From the NCBI GenBank assembly GCA_025465355.1, contig JAODNN010000009.1, positions 1-64,000 on the forward strand: 64,000 nucleotides of DNA, given 5' to 3'. The notes under the pieces were generated by a model that saw only the letters and a program-made list of their open reading frames with translations, ran no database searches and was not told where the DNA came from. Within the stretch, counting starts at the first letter, position 1. The number at the start of each line of letters is the position of its first letter. Of this stretch, positions 49,730 to 58,998 are shown one piece after another. The DNA is from Blastococcus sp. Its GTDB lineage: Bacteria; Actinomycetota; Actinomycetes; Mycobacteriales; Geodermatophilaceae. Position numbers and translations under genes: made by a program.

Positions 49730-50433
49730 CAGTGCCCCATCCCCAGCCCGCCGTCGACCGGGACGACCGCCCCGGTGATGTAACCCGCCGCGTCGCTCGC
49801 AAGGAAACGGACGACGCCGGCAATTTCGTCCGCGTCGGCATAACGGCCGAGCGGGACCTGTCCCAGGATCTCCTGCTGCCGCTTCTCCGGCAGCTCCGCG
49901 GTCATGTCGGTCGCCACGAAACCAGGCGCCACCACGTTCGCGGTGATGTTGCGGCTGCCCAGCTCCCGGGCGATCGAGCGGGCCAGCCCCACGAGCCCGG
50001 ACTTGCTGGCCGCGTAGTTCGCCTGGCCGGCCGACCCGAGCAACCCCACGACGGAAGACACGAAGATCATCCGACCCGAGCGGGCGCGGACCATCTTCGC
50101 GGCGGCCCGCTTGGCCACCCGGTAGGCGGCCGTGAGGTTGGCATCGACGACGTCGGTGAAGTCCTCTTCCTTCATCCGCATCAGCAGGCCGTCGCGGGTG
50201 ATGCCGGCGTTGCTCACCAGGATCTCGACAGGCCCCTGGTGCTGCTCCACCTCGGTGAACGCGCGGTCCACGGCCTCGGCGTCGGTGACATCGCACTCGA
50301 CCCCGAACAGACCGTCGGGCGCACCGCTGCCCCGATGAGTGACCGCCACCTGGTCGTCCTGCTCGGCGAAGGAGCGGGCGATCGCCAGCCCGATACCCCG
50401 ATTGCCGCCGGTCACCAGTACCGACCTGCCCAC
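49729..50433 (-). CDS. fabG1: 3-oxoacyl-ACP reductase FabG1 (MabA)
   Basis: 234 residues from the GTG at 50431-50433, with GGGGAG 5 nt upstream. RSVLVTGGNRGIGLAIA, THRGSGAPDGLFGVECDVTD, VSNAGITRDGLLMRM, YAASKSG (catalytic Tyr, Lys) and the end VVPVDGGLGMGH match mycobacterial MabA closely. Works with InhA in the same FAS-II cycle. First gene of the operon. A GTG at 50439 is an alternative start. Confidence 0.93.
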   Translation of the reverse strand: MGRSVLVTGGNRGIGLAIARSFAEQDDQVAVTHRGSGAPDGLFGVECDVTDAEAVDRAFTEVEQHQGPVEILVSNAGITRDGLLMRMKEEDFTDVVDANLTAAYRVAKRAAAKMVRARSGRMIFVSSVVGLLGSAGQANYAASKSGLVGLARSIARELGSRNITANVVAPGFVATDMTAELPEKRQQEILGQVPLGRYADADEIAGVVRFLASDAAGYITGAVVPVDGGLGMGH

Positions 50434-50464
50434 GTGCACTCCCCTGCGCCGAACCACTGTTTCG

Positions 50465-50477
50465 GGTTCCGAACCTA
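50465..50477 (-). promoter_or_regulatory. Predicted -10 box and palindrome before fabG1
   Basis: On the minus strand TAGGTT (50477-50472) fits a -10 box and overlaps the palindrome GGTTCGGAACC (50475-50465). It lies about 35 nt before the fabG1 start, a position suited to a repressor of fatty-acid synthesis. The regulator is not in the window. Confidence 0.45.
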
Positions 50478-50658
50478 GTGGGTGGGTGCACGTCACACCG
50501 TGGGCAGCCCGCTCCGGTGGCCGGGCATCCCCCAGGCGGGTCATGCGGACGCTCGCCGGACTCAATCCGGCACGGTTCCGGCCGATATGTGCAGAGTCGA
50601 CGGACCGTCCGGGCGACGCGCTTGCAGTTCAGGCGGGAAGAACGTGTGCGGAGCTTCG

Positions 50659-53568
50659 GTGGACGGCGAGGATGTGCTGGTCGGGACATCGACCGTGACC
50701 ACCCGGCTGCTGCTTCGGACAGCGGCCGAGAGGGGCGGTGAGGCCGCGGTCGAGCGAGCGCTCGGGCGGGTTGGTCTCACGGACAGCAGGGCGCAGCTGC
50801 ACAGCATCCGGGGCCGTGTGTCGTACGCGGTCAAGCTCGCACTGTTCGACGCTGTCGCGGAGGAGGTCGGCGACCCGAGGATCGGGTTGTCCCTGGGCTC
50901 GGCCGCGATGACCGACCCAGCGCTGGAGCCGATTCGGGCGCTGATCCGTGCCCTGGGGTCGCCCGCCGCAGTGCTCCGCCATGCGTCGCTGGTGTCGACC
51001 CGCAACGACAGCACCACGGTGTTCCGCTGCACGCACCTCGGAAACGACAGCGCCGAGTTGCGCCGGAGTCTCCTTCCACCGCACCACCCCAACAGGGTCG
51101 ACTGCGACTACAACATCAGTCTGCTGACGCAGACGCCGGTGCTGTTCGGCCTGCCTCCCGCCCGTGTCGAGCACCCGGCATGCCAGGTCGACGGCGCACC
51201 TGAGTGCGAGTACACGATCACCTGGCGCCATTCGGGAGCTGCCACGCGCTGGGGCCGTCCGATCCGTCGCCGGCCCGGCGACCTCGCCGAGGCAGCTGCC
51301 GACGGCTCGGACGCGGCGGCCCGGAGCGATGAGCGGCTGCGCAGCCTGCAGCAGGCAGTCAGCGACCTGGTCGGCGGCGGTGCCCTCGAGGCAACCCTGG
51401 ACCGGGTGACGGAGCACGCGAACCGAGCCGTGCACGCGCCGGGACACCTGCTCGATGTGCGTCTGCCGGGCGGCGTGCGGCACGTCCGGGCGCGCGGCCT
51501 CGGCAACCTGGTCCTCGAGGCGCTCGGCGACGCCCGACTGGAACCGGGAAGCAGACAGGTCGGTGGAGTGCAGGTGGTGGCCGTGCCGGTAGCCACCGCC
51601 ACCAGGACCTACGGCGTCCTTGCTCTGGCGGCGTGGCCGGGGCAGGCATTCTTCCGGGAGGATGTGGAGCTGCTCGCCGCCTACGCCGGACACGCAGCGG
51701 CCGCCATCGAGATGTCGGCCCTGCTCGGCGAGGCCCGGGAGCAGGAGGAGACCGCCCGGCTGCTTCTCACCGTTGCCCGCTCGCTCGCCGGCCCGAAGAC
51801 CGGCCGGGCGATCTGCCAGTCCGTCGCCGAGGCCGTCCCCGGCCTCTGCGGGGCGGATCGTGCCGCCGTTGCGCTCTGGGACCCCGCGACGGGCAGCGTC
51901 CGGACGGCCGGGCTGAGCGGGCAATCGCCCGAGCTGGCGGAACGGGCGTCCGCCTTCGTGGTGACCCCCAGCGAGAGCCCCGAACTCCGACGGCTGATCG
52001 CCTTCGGGCGCCCTATGCTCATCGACCGCTCCTGTTCGGAGTGGGCACAACGGGCGCTGGACGATTTCGGGATCACCGCGACGGCTCTCGTCCCGATCAA
52101 GGCCGGGGACCGGCTGCTCGGCTGCGTGATCGCCCACTGGGTCACCAGCCCGCCGCCGGACGATCTCAGGGAGGCCCTCGCCGAGCGGCTGTGGGGACTT
52201 GCCGGGCTGGCCGGCGTGGCGCTGGACAACACCCGCCTGGCCGAGGAGATCCGCCACCAGTCGACGCACGACACGCTCACCGGGCTGCCGAACCGGGCCC
52301 TGTTCCACGCACAACTGCAAGCCATGGTGGGCGCACCGGAGTCGTGCGATGCAACGACAGCCGTCCTGTTCGGCAACGTCAGCCGACTCAAGCGGGTCAA
52401 CGACAGTCTGGGGCACGCCGCCGGTGACGAGATCCTGCTCGAGGTCTCTCGTCGGCTGCGGTCGGCGCTCCGGGAGCAGGACACCGTGGCTCGCTACGGC
52501 GGCGACGAGTTCGCCGTGCTGCTCCCCGGCGCCGGCGAGCGGGAGGCCGAGGACGTCCTGGCGCGGATCAGTGCCGCGCTGTCGCCGCCGGTGCAGGTCG
52601 CCGGCGAGGAGGAGATCTTCGTCGGCCTCTCGCTCGGGGTGGCCGTCGTCGAAGCGGCGCGACTTCGCGGAGTCGACGACCGCTGGGAGATGGCCCGCGA
52701 CCTCGTCGAACGGGCACGGCAGGACATGAACCGCCGACATGCGCAGGTGCTGGGCCACCCGGAAGGCGCCGAGCGGTCGGCAGACCGGTTGCGGCTGGAG
52801 ACGGAACTGCACGGCGCCGTCGCTCGCGGCGAGCTCCGCGTGCATTTCCAACCACAGGTCGACGTCGCCAGCGGCTGCATCGTCGCCGTGGAAGCCCTGG
52901 CGCGGTGGCAACACCCCACCCTGGGGATGGTTCCTCCCGACGTGTTCATCCCTCTTGCCGAGGACGGCGGCCTGATGCGGGGGATCGGCGAACACGTGCT
53001 GCGCGAGGCCTGCCGGACGGTGGCGGCCTGGCGCGAGGACGGGCTGCACCTCGAGCTGGCGGTGAACGTCTCGGCCGTTCAGCTGACCGATCCCGACTTC
53101 GCCGGACTCGTCCACCGGGTCCTCACGGAAGCCGGCCTGGCGGCCGGCCTGCTGACCCTGGAGGTGACCGAGGGCCAGATGGTCTCCGAGATCGCCGCCG
53201 AGTACGGGCACCTACGACGTCTGCGAGGGCTGGGCATCGGCATCTCGATGGACGACTTCGGGACGGGGTACTCCTCACTGACCCAGCTGCATCGTCTGCC
53301 GGTCACCGAGATGAAGGTGGACCGTGCCTTCACCGCTCAGCTGGCCGACGCCGGATCGTCGATGTTGGCGGGAGTGGTCGGGCTGGGCCGCGGGCTCGGG
53401 CTCCGGGTGGTCGCGGAGGGGGTCGAGACCGCCGCCCAGCTGCAGGCGCTGCGGAACGTGGGATGTGAACGCGCCCAGGGCTACCTGTTGGGCCGCCCGA
53501 CCGAGGCGGCAACCTTGCGCCGCGAGCTTCTGCGGTCCGGAACCGAGCGCCCGCGCCCGGTGTCCTGA
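50659..53568 (+). CDS. GAF-GGDEF-EAL cyclic-di-GMP protein, GGDEF probably degenerate
   Basis: 969 residues from the GTG at 50659 (GGAG 5 nt upstream; GTG 50644 also possible). An N-terminal helical domain is at 1-195, with a Cys-rich end (HPACQVDGAPECEYTITW) recalling V4R-type sensor domains. GAF-like domains lie at about 220-365 and 375-540, GGDEF at about 550-710, EAL at about 725-965. The A-site GGDEF (614-618) and an RxxD inhibition site (REQD) are present, but the DLD metal motif is replaced by Asn573-Val-Ser. EAL residues look complete: EAL at 745-747, NVSAVQL, LEVTEG, DDFGTGYSSL, KVD and AEGVET. Likely a phosphodiesterase regulated by the other domains. Confidence 0.87.
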   Translation: MDGEDVLVGTSTVTTRLLLRTAAERGGEAAVERALGRVGLTDSRAQLHSIRGRVSYAVKLALFDAVAEEVGDPRIGLSLGSAAMTDPALEPIRALIRALGSPAAVLRHASLVSTRNDSTTVFRCTHLGNDSAELRRSLLPPHHPNRVDCDYNISLLTQTPVLFGLPPARVEHPACQVDGAPECEYTITWRHSGAATRWGRPIRRRPGDLAEAAADGSDAAARSDERLRSLQQAVSDLVGGGALEATLDRVTEHANRAVHAPGHLLDVRLPGGVRHVRARGLGNLVLEALGDARLEPGSRQVGGVQVVAVPVATATRTYGVLALAAWPGQAFFREDVELLAAYAGHAAAAIEMSALLGEAREQEETARLLLTVARSLAGPKTGRAICQSVAEAVPGLCGADRAAVALWDPATGSVRTAGLSGQSPELAERASAFVVTPSESPELRRLIAFGRPMLIDRSCSEWAQRALDDFGITATALVPIKAGDRLLGCVIAHWVTSPPPDDLREALAERLWGLAGLAGVALDNTRLAEEIRHQSTHDTLTGLPNRALFHAQLQAMVGAPESCDATTAVLFGNVSRLKRVNDSLGHAAGDEILLEVSRRLRSALREQDTVARYGGDEFAVLLPGAGEREAEDVLARISAALSPPVQVAGEEEIFVGLSLGVAVVEAARLRGVDDRWEMARDLVERARQDMNRRHAQVLGHPEGAERSADRLRLETELHGAVARGELRVHFQPQVDVASGCIVAVEALARWQHPTLGMVPPDVFIPLAEDGGLMRGIGEHVLREACRTVAAWREDGLHLELAVNVSAVQLTDPDFAGLVHRVLTEAGLAAGLLTLEVTEGQMVSEIAAEYGHLRRLRGLGIGISMDDFGTGYSSLTQLHRLPVTEMKVDRAFTAQLADAGSSMLAGVVGLGRGLGLRVVAEGVETAAQLQALRNVGCERAQGYLLGRPTEAATLRRELLRSGTERPRPVS

Positions 53569-53663
53569 CCCCCGACGCTGCCCAGCACCTGACCGAGCCC
53601 TCGCCTCGGGCATGTGCGAGCCGTGCGGATCACCCCGCTTCGGCGGCGGCGTGCCGCTTCACC

Positions 53664-55139
53664 TCAGGCAGGCTCGCCCCGCAGGGCGCGGCCGGGGTAG
53701 GCCTCGGCCTGGAGCTCACCGTCCCGGATGACGGCCGTTCCGCTCACGAGCAGGTGCCGGACCCCGACGGACGGACGGACCGAGTCGATGTAGGTGGCAG
53801 CGTCGGTGATCCGGGCCGGATCGAGGACGACGATGTCGGCGTCCGCGCCGACCCCCAGATGCCCCTTGGCCCGCGCGGCCGGGGCGACGTCGTCCAGCAC
53901 GCGCGCCGGCAGGTAGGAGCAGCGCCGGAATGCCTCCGTCCAGGTCCACGTGCCCGATTCGCGCACCATCAGCCGCAGCGTCTTGGCGAACGTGCCCGCG
54001 GTGCGTGGGTGCGTGCTGGCGCCGGGCGGCAGCGGCCACTGCCGGCTCTCCGTGCGCCCCTGCCCGCAGAGCACCGGCATGGCGTCGCTGGCGACGATCG
54101 CGTCCGGGAAGGCGAGGGACCGGTGCAGCAACGCGCGGTCGGCCTCGACGCGCTCGTCGAAGAACTCCACGATGCAGTCCGCGCCGGGGTCGGCCGCGCG
54201 CACCTCGCGCAGCCGCCGTTCATCGGTGATCCGCTCGCCGGTCTCCACGAGCACGATGTTCGACGGCCCGATGTTCCAGTGGTGCAGCCGCTCCGGCGCG
54301 AGGAACGAAGCGCCGATGCCGGTACTGCCGGCGCCGTACGGGTAGGCCTCGACAGTTACCCGCGCTCCCTCCGTCCGGGCGCGCTCGAGGGTGGCCAGTA
54401 CCCGGTCGACGTGCCGGCGCGACGTGCTGTTCACGTGGCAGTGGTGCATCGCCGCGCCGGTCTCCGCCGCGGCGATCGCGATCTCCTCGGAGCCGTCGAT
54501 CGGCGTGGAGGGGTCGGCCTCGACCAGCTCGCGGACGTGCGTGTAGGTCGGCGCCCCTGCCGACGCGGCGAGCCGGGAGACGGCGAGGAACTCGGCCGGG
54601 TCGCTGCGCGGCGCGTACCCGAGCAGGACGCCGATGCCCAGGGCGCCGTCAGCGAGCTCGCGCTCCAGCAGTGCCAGCCACGCGGCCAGTTCGGTGGGCG
54701 TGGACGAGCGCTGCCATTCGGGGTCGCCGAGCAACGCCATGCTCGTGTCGAAGCTGGCGTCCGGCTCCATGCCGAGCAGCGCCTGCGCCCGGGCGGCGCT
54801 CCATGAGGCGGAGAAGCCGTAGTGCAGCGGCCGCCCGTCCTGGGCTGCCCGCTCGTACGCGCGCCCGATCGGCATCAGGCCGGCTTCGAGGTCGAGCGCC
54901 GTGGTCACCCCGTCCATCGCCTGCAGCCGCTGCCCCGCGATCGAGTGGACATGGCTGTGCAGATCCACGAAGCCGGGCCCGACCACCAGCCCGGTCACGT
55001 CGAGGACCGTTGCGCCTTCCGGCGCGACGAGGTCCGAGCCGACCGCGGCGATCCTTCCGTCCTGCACGAGGACGTCGGCGACCCCGTCCCATCCGGTGCC
55101 GGGGTCGATGACCCGTCCCCCACGTAGCAGCGTCTGCAT
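53664..55139 (-). CDS. Amidohydrolase, N-acyl-D-amino-acid deacylase (D-aminoacylase) type
   Basis: 491 residues. Composite metal-dependent amidohydrolase: N-terminal small domain (LLRGGRVIDPGTGWDGVADVLVQDGRIAAVG), metal motif VDLHSHVHS, EAYPYGAGSTGIGASFL, SDAMPVL with the catalytic Asp and the C-terminal KGHLGVGADADIVVLDP. The D-aminoacylase/N-acyl-D-glutamate deacylase group fits best. It lies 3 nt after the PucR gene and downstream of the racemase cluster, so a role in releasing free D-amino acids from acylated forms is plausible. Confidence 0.82.
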   Translation of the reverse strand: MQTLLRGGRVIDPGTGWDGVADVLVQDGRIAAVGSDLVAPEGATVLDVTGLVVGPGFVDLHSHVHSIAGQRLQAMDGVTTALDLEAGLMPIGRAYERAAQDGRPLHYGFSASWSAARAQALLGMEPDASFDTSMALLGDPEWQRSSTPTELAAWLALLERELADGALGIGVLLGYAPRSDPAEFLAVSRLAASAGAPTYTHVRELVEADPSTPIDGSEEIAIAAAETGAAMHHCHVNSTSRRHVDRVLATLERARTEGARVTVEAYPYGAGSTGIGASFLAPERLHHWNIGPSNIVLVETGERITDERRLREVRAADPGADCIVEFFDERVEADRALLHRSLAFPDAIVASDAMPVLCGQGRTESRQWPLPPGASTHPRTAGTFAKTLRLMVRESGTWTWTEAFRRCSYLPARVLDDVAPAARAKGHLGVGADADIVVLDPARITDAATYIDSVRPSVGVRHLLVSGTAVIRDGELQAEAYPGRALRGEPA

Positions 55140-55142
55140 GGC

Positions 55143-56840
55143 TCAGTCCCCGTCCTGGTGCGTCGATGAATCAGTGGTCGGCCACGCCGGTCGTGCCGGC
55201 GGGAGTAGTCGCAGCTGGAGCATCGCGGCGAAGCGCGCGTCAGCGTCGGTCAGGTCCAGGCCACCGACCTCGGCGAGGCGGCGCAAGCGGTACCTGAACG
55301 TGTTGGGGTGCACGAACACCGCAGCGGAGGCGGCGGCCACGTCCCCGAAGGCGTCCAGCCAGGCGCGCAGCGTCTCGACCAGGCGACTGCGGTGCTTGAC
55401 GTCGTACTCGAGTAGCCGCGCGACGGGCCCGGACGGCGAGTCCCCCCGCTCGGCGATCAGATCGCCGAGTTCCAGGAGCAGCGCCTCGATCGTCACGTCG
55501 CTGATCCGCACGACGCGCTGGGCGTGGTGACCAGCGCCCAGCACCCGCAGCGCGCGGTCGGCGCCGGCCCGCGACCGGGGCAGCGACGCGCTGTCGGTCA
55601 CCAGCGGCCCTACCCCGACGATGAGCCGGACGCGGTTCCCGATGCGGTCGAGGAAGTCGGTCGCGATCCGCTCCGCCCGTTGCTCGCCGTCGCCGCGGTC
55701 GGGTGGAACCGGCACGATGCCGTAGGCCACGCCGCCGACGAGAGCAGCCGCCGAGTTCGGGTGGATGGCGGTGAGGTGCATGGCGAACGCGTCGGCGACC
55801 CGTTGCCGCTCGGCGACAAGGTGCGCGTGCGGGACGCCCGACACCTCCTCGTCGCTCCCGCCGGCCGGCGCGAGGGCGAGCACGACGCCGCCGTGGTCGG
55901 CCAGCCCCAGCCGGCGCAGGGCCTCACCCGATCCGGTGCCGCCCTCCAACGCGGTGCTGACGAGGTCGGCCCGCAGCCGGCGCTCGACGTCGGCCCCGGC
56001 GCGCAGCCGCATCATGTGCAGCGCCACGATCTTGCCGCCGTCGCACAGCGCCTGCATGCGCTCGGCGGAGAGCGGTCCGTGCACGGCGGCCCAGATGGAG
56101 CCGAGGATCTCGTCACCGGCGCGGACGGCCAGCGCCACCCGGGGCAGGGCGGATTCCCCGGCCCCCTCCTCCGATACCGGCTGGACGTAGACCGGCTGGT
56201 CGCTGCGGTACAGCGCCTGGAAGACGCCGCGGTCCTCGAGGATGCGGGTGAACCGCCCCGGCACCTGCCGCCCGAGGATCGTCTCGACCCGCGACGTGTC
56301 GGCCTCGTCCTGTCGACCGGAGAACGCCAGCACGCGCGAGTTCCGGTCCTCGATGGTGATCGGCGCGTCGAGCAGCGCCGCCACGGCGTTCGCCACCGCG
56401 AACAGGTCTCCGGAATGCATCCCGCCCAGGGTCTCCGGGCCGTCCTCCCCGATGTCGCCCTCGGCGATCAGCGAGCGCACCATCGCGGCCAGCTGTGCCC
56501 AGGACGCGCCTCTGGTGAGTGCGAGCAGCGCCAGACCCGAGCGCCGCGCCGCTGCCGCGACCTCCTCGGTCACCGTCACCGGGGCGCGAACCACCAGGCC
56601 GGCCGCGCGGTGCGCACCCAGGTCGTCGAGCAGGCGGGCGATCTCACCCGGGTCCTGCACGCCGACGCCGAGCACGAGCGCCCGCGGCGGCGGCACCGGC
56701 TCGTCGAGCGGATCGTGGATGACGACACCGCCGAGTTCGTCGGTGTGGTCGGGATCCCCGCAGACGAGATCGAGCAGCGTCGTGCCGAGATCCTCGAGCA
56801 CCCTGCGCAGGCTCGCGCGCGGACGCGTGGTCACCGGCAT
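55143..56840 (-). CDS. PucR-family transcriptional regulator
   Basis: 565 residues from the ATG at 56840. N-terminal PucR-like sensory domain (LRRVLEDLGTTLLDLVCGD, ARLLDDLGAHRAAGLVVRA), a GAF-like middle (FAVANAVAALLDAPITIEDRNSRVLAF) and the C-terminal PucR helix-turn-helix (SAAVFVHPNTFRYRLRRLAEVGGLDL). Family members sense nitrogen metabolites. Placed between the racemase and the deacylase on the same strand; the obvious local regulator. A frame open to 56963 would cross the racemase 3' end and a hairpin. Confidence 0.87.
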   Translation of the reverse strand: MPVTTRPRASLRRVLEDLGTTLLDLVCGDPDHTDELGGVVIHDPLDEPVPPPRALVLGVGVQDPGEIARLLDDLGAHRAAGLVVRAPVTVTEEVAAAARRSGLALLALTRGASWAQLAAMVRSLIAEGDIGEDGPETLGGMHSGDLFAVANAVAALLDAPITIEDRNSRVLAFSGRQDEADTSRVETILGRQVPGRFTRILEDRGVFQALYRSDQPVYVQPVSEEGAGESALPRVALAVRAGDEILGSIWAAVHGPLSAERMQALCDGGKIVALHMMRLRAGADVERRLRADLVSTALEGGTGSGEALRRLGLADHGGVVLALAPAGGSDEEVSGVPHAHLVAERQRVADAFAMHLTAIHPNSAAALVGGVAYGIVPVPPDRGDGEQRAERIATDFLDRIGNRVRLIVGVGPLVTDSASLPRSRAGADRALRVLGAGHHAQRVVRISDVTIEALLLELGDLIAERGDSPSGPVARLLEYDVKHRSRLVETLRAWLDAFGDVAAASAAVFVHPNTFRYRLRRLAEVGGLDLTDADARFAAMLQLRLLPPARPAWPTTDSSTHQDGD

Positions 56841-56849
56841 GAACACAGG

Positions 56850-56877
56850 GCGGAGGCCGGCCGCACCCGCCCTCCGC
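56850..56877 (-). terminator. Hairpin between racemase and pucR
   Basis: GCGGAGG and CCTCCGC form a 7-bp stem with a 14-nt loop just before the pucR start and 70 nt past the racemase stop. A weak terminator or processing site. Confidence 0.35.
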
Positions 56878-56920
56878 GCGATTGGGTCGCCGACCACACG
56901 AGCATGCCGCTGATTCGCCA

Positions 56921-56947
56921 CGGACACACGATTGGCCTCGGACACAC
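56921..56947. repeat. Direct repeat CGGACACAC
   Basis: Two perfect copies (56921-56929 and 56939-56947), 18 bp apart, immediately after the racemase stop codon and about 80-105 nt before pucR. Possible regulator site. Confidence 0.4.
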
Positions 56948-58054
56948 TCAGAGCGGTAGCCACTCCGTGTGCACGGTGACCGCCTCCAGCAGGTCGGGGA
57001 TCGGCTCGACGCCCAGGCCGGGGCCGGTGGGCACGGCGAGGTGCCCGTCGTCCAACTGGAACGGCGCGGTGATGTCGGTCCGGTAGTAGCGGTCCGACGC
57101 AGAGGTGTCACCGGGCAACGTGAACCCGGGCAGCGCCGCGAGCGCGACGTTCGCTGCCCGGCCGAGACCGGTCTCGAGCATTCCGCCGCACCAGACCGGG
57201 ATCCCGTGCGCGGCACACACGTCGTGGATGCGCCGCGCCTCGAGGTATCCCCCGACCCGACCCGGCTTGACGTTGACGATCTGGCAGGCGCCGAGGGCGA
57301 TCGCGTCGGCCGCGGACCGCGCCGAGGTGATCGACTCGTCGAGACAGATCGGCGTCCGGACCGTTTTCGCCAGCTCGGCATGTCCGAGGATGTCGTCCTC
57401 GTCGAGCGGCTGCTCGATCAGCAGCAGGTCGAACGGGTCGAGCCGAGCCAGGTGCCGGGCGTCGGCCACGGTGTAGGCGGTGTTGGCGTCCACCTGGAGC
57501 AGCAGGTCGTCCCCGAACCGTTCCCGCACCGCCCGGACCGGCTCGACGTCCCAGCCCGGCTGGATCTTCAGCTTGATCCGCAGGTAGCCGGCGTCGACGT
57601 AGCCGCCGACGGCCTCGAGCAACTCCGGGACGGTGTCCATGATCCCGACGGACACCCCGCACGGCACCTGGTCGTGCACGGCACCCAGCTCGCGGGCGAA
57701 CGACACCCCCCGAGTGCGCAGCTCGGCATCGAGCACCGCCATCTCCAGCGCCGCCTTCGCCATGCGGTGCCCCTTGAACTTCTGCAGTGCCGGCGCCACC
57801 TGGTGGGCGTCGAGCCGCTCGCAGGCAGCCAGCGCGGGGATCAGGAAGGTACGGAGCACGTCGGCGGAGGCTGACACGTACTCCGAGGAGTAGAGCGGAT
57901 CGCTCATCGCGGCGCACTCGCCCCAGCCCTCGCCGTCGTCGGTAACTGCCCGCAACAACAGGATCTCCCGCACGGTCTGGGTTCCGAACGACGTCCGGAA
58001 CGGCGCGACCAGCGGCATCTCGATGGTGCGGAGCTCGACCCCTGTCAGCTTCAC
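56948..58054 (-). CDS. N-succinylamino-acid racemase / o-succinylbenzoate synthase-like enolase-superfamily enzyme
   Basis: 368 residues, muconate-lactonising/OSBS branch. Catalytic Lys161-x-Lys163 (RIKLKI), metal ligands Asp189 (QVDANTAY), Glu214 (LIEQPL), Asp239 (CLDESIT) and second base Lys263 (NVKPGRVGG). The numbering and length equal those of the characterised Amycolatopsis enzyme as I recall it. That enzyme racemises N-acyl/N-succinyl amino acids and also makes o-succinylbenzoate. No menaquinone genes adjoin; instead it overlaps the GNAT gene by 4 nt and lies beside an M20 hydrolase, which favours N-succinylamino-acid racemase. Confidence 0.88.
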   Translation of the reverse strand: MKLTGVELRTIEMPLVAPFRTSFGTQTVREILLLRAVTDDGEGWGECAAMSDPLYSSEYVSASADVLRTFLIPALAACERLDAHQVAPALQKFKGHRMAKAALEMAVLDAELRTRGVSFARELGAVHDQVPCGVSVGIMDTVPELLEAVGGYVDAGYLRIKLKIQPGWDVEPVRAVRERFGDDLLLQVDANTAYTVADARHLARLDPFDLLLIEQPLDEDDILGHAELAKTVRTPICLDESITSARSAADAIALGACQIVNVKPGRVGGYLEARRIHDVCAAHGIPVWCGGMLETGLGRAANVALAALPGFTLPGDTSASDRYYRTDITAPFQLDDGHLAVPTGPGLGVEPIPDLLEAVTVHTEWLPL

Positions 58055-58998
58055 GGCTTTTCCTCTCTCTCGACGACGTAATTGCCGGCGCGGTCGAAAC
58101 CACGCACCCGCGCGCCCTCGGCGAGCAGTCCCCCCAGCACGTCACGGACGGCGCCGCGCCACGAGGCGGCCAACCGCGGGTCGGCGGCACGCATCGCCTC
58201 GATGTCGGCGGGCACCGCGACCAGCAGGGTCGGCGCGGTGCGTGGCGTCGCGGCGACCGGTGCACCGGAGGCGGACCGTGCCAGTGCCGGCACGGCGGCG
58301 CGCAGCGCAGCGGGCTCGGCGGTCCGGTGCGTCCCCCGGCACGCGGCGGCCACGTCAGGGCTGTTCAGCGGCCAGCTGATCAACAACCGGTCGGAGTCGT
58401 CGGCGCCGTTGATCCCGTCGTTCATCGGGCCGTAGAAGTTGGTGAGGTACTCGACCGGCTCGGCGGCCAGCTTGGCGATGTTGAAGTAGGCGTTCCGGGC
58501 GACGAGCGGATCGAAGGTCCAGGAGATCTCGCGAACCCCGCGGAGCAGCGCCCAGGCCCGCTGGTGCGCCTTGATGACGAACCCCACGTTGCGGCCACGG
58601 GCAGCTGCCGAGACGCCGGCGATGTGGCTGTGCAGCGCCTCGCTCGCCGGCGCGCCGAAGAACCCGACGCAGGCGCCCACGAGTTCCTCTCCGGCGAAGG
58701 CGCCGCCGACGTAGTTGCCGGCCTTGGCCATCGCCCGCAGCAGCTCGGTCGTCACCGGGGCGTTCTGTCCGTCCGGGCGCCAGATCCGCTCGTACAGCCG
58801 CTGGACCGCCGCGAGGTCGGCCAGTGCCTCGAGCGAGCGCACGTGCGTTCCGGAGGCGCGTGCCGCGGCCTCGGCGGAGTCCACCGCCTCGTCGATGTCG
58901 GACGGGCCGGAAGGGGGCCGGTGCCGGAGGTCGGTCATGGCCACCGGGCCGTGCGCGGAGCCACCGGCCGGAGTGGCGGTGATGTCGGCCGGCGTCAT
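58051..58998 (-). CDS. GNAT-family acyltransferase, putative D-amino-acid N-succinyltransferase
   Basis: 315 residues. Acetyl-CoA/acyl-CoA-binding GNAT fold: VGACVGFFGAP, then HSHIAGVSAAARGRNVGFVIKAHQRAWAL, where ARGRNVGF is the pyrophosphate loop, and ISWTFDPLVARNAYFNIAKL. The extended C-terminal region (LLISWPLN, LLVAVPADIEAMRAADP) is typical of the COG3375-type predicted acyltransferases. Starts and stops overlap the M20 and racemase genes by 4 nt (ATGA) on each side, so its product almost surely works with theirs. The succinyl donor is inferred from the known pathway. Confidence 0.78.
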   Translation of the reverse strand: MTPADITATPAGGSAHGPVAMTDLRHRPPSGPSDIDEAVDSAEAAARASGTHVRSLEALADLAAVQRLYERIWRPDGQNAPVTTELLRAMAKAGNYVGGAFAGEELVGACVGFFGAPASEALHSHIAGVSAAARGRNVGFVIKAHQRAWALLRGVREISWTFDPLVARNAYFNIAKLAAEPVEYLTNFYGPMNDGINGADDSDRLLISWPLNSPDVAAACRGTHRTAEPAALRAAVPALARSASGAPVAATPRTAPTLLVAVPADIEAMRAADPRLAASWRGAVRDVLGGLLAEGARVRGFDRAGNYVVEREEKP

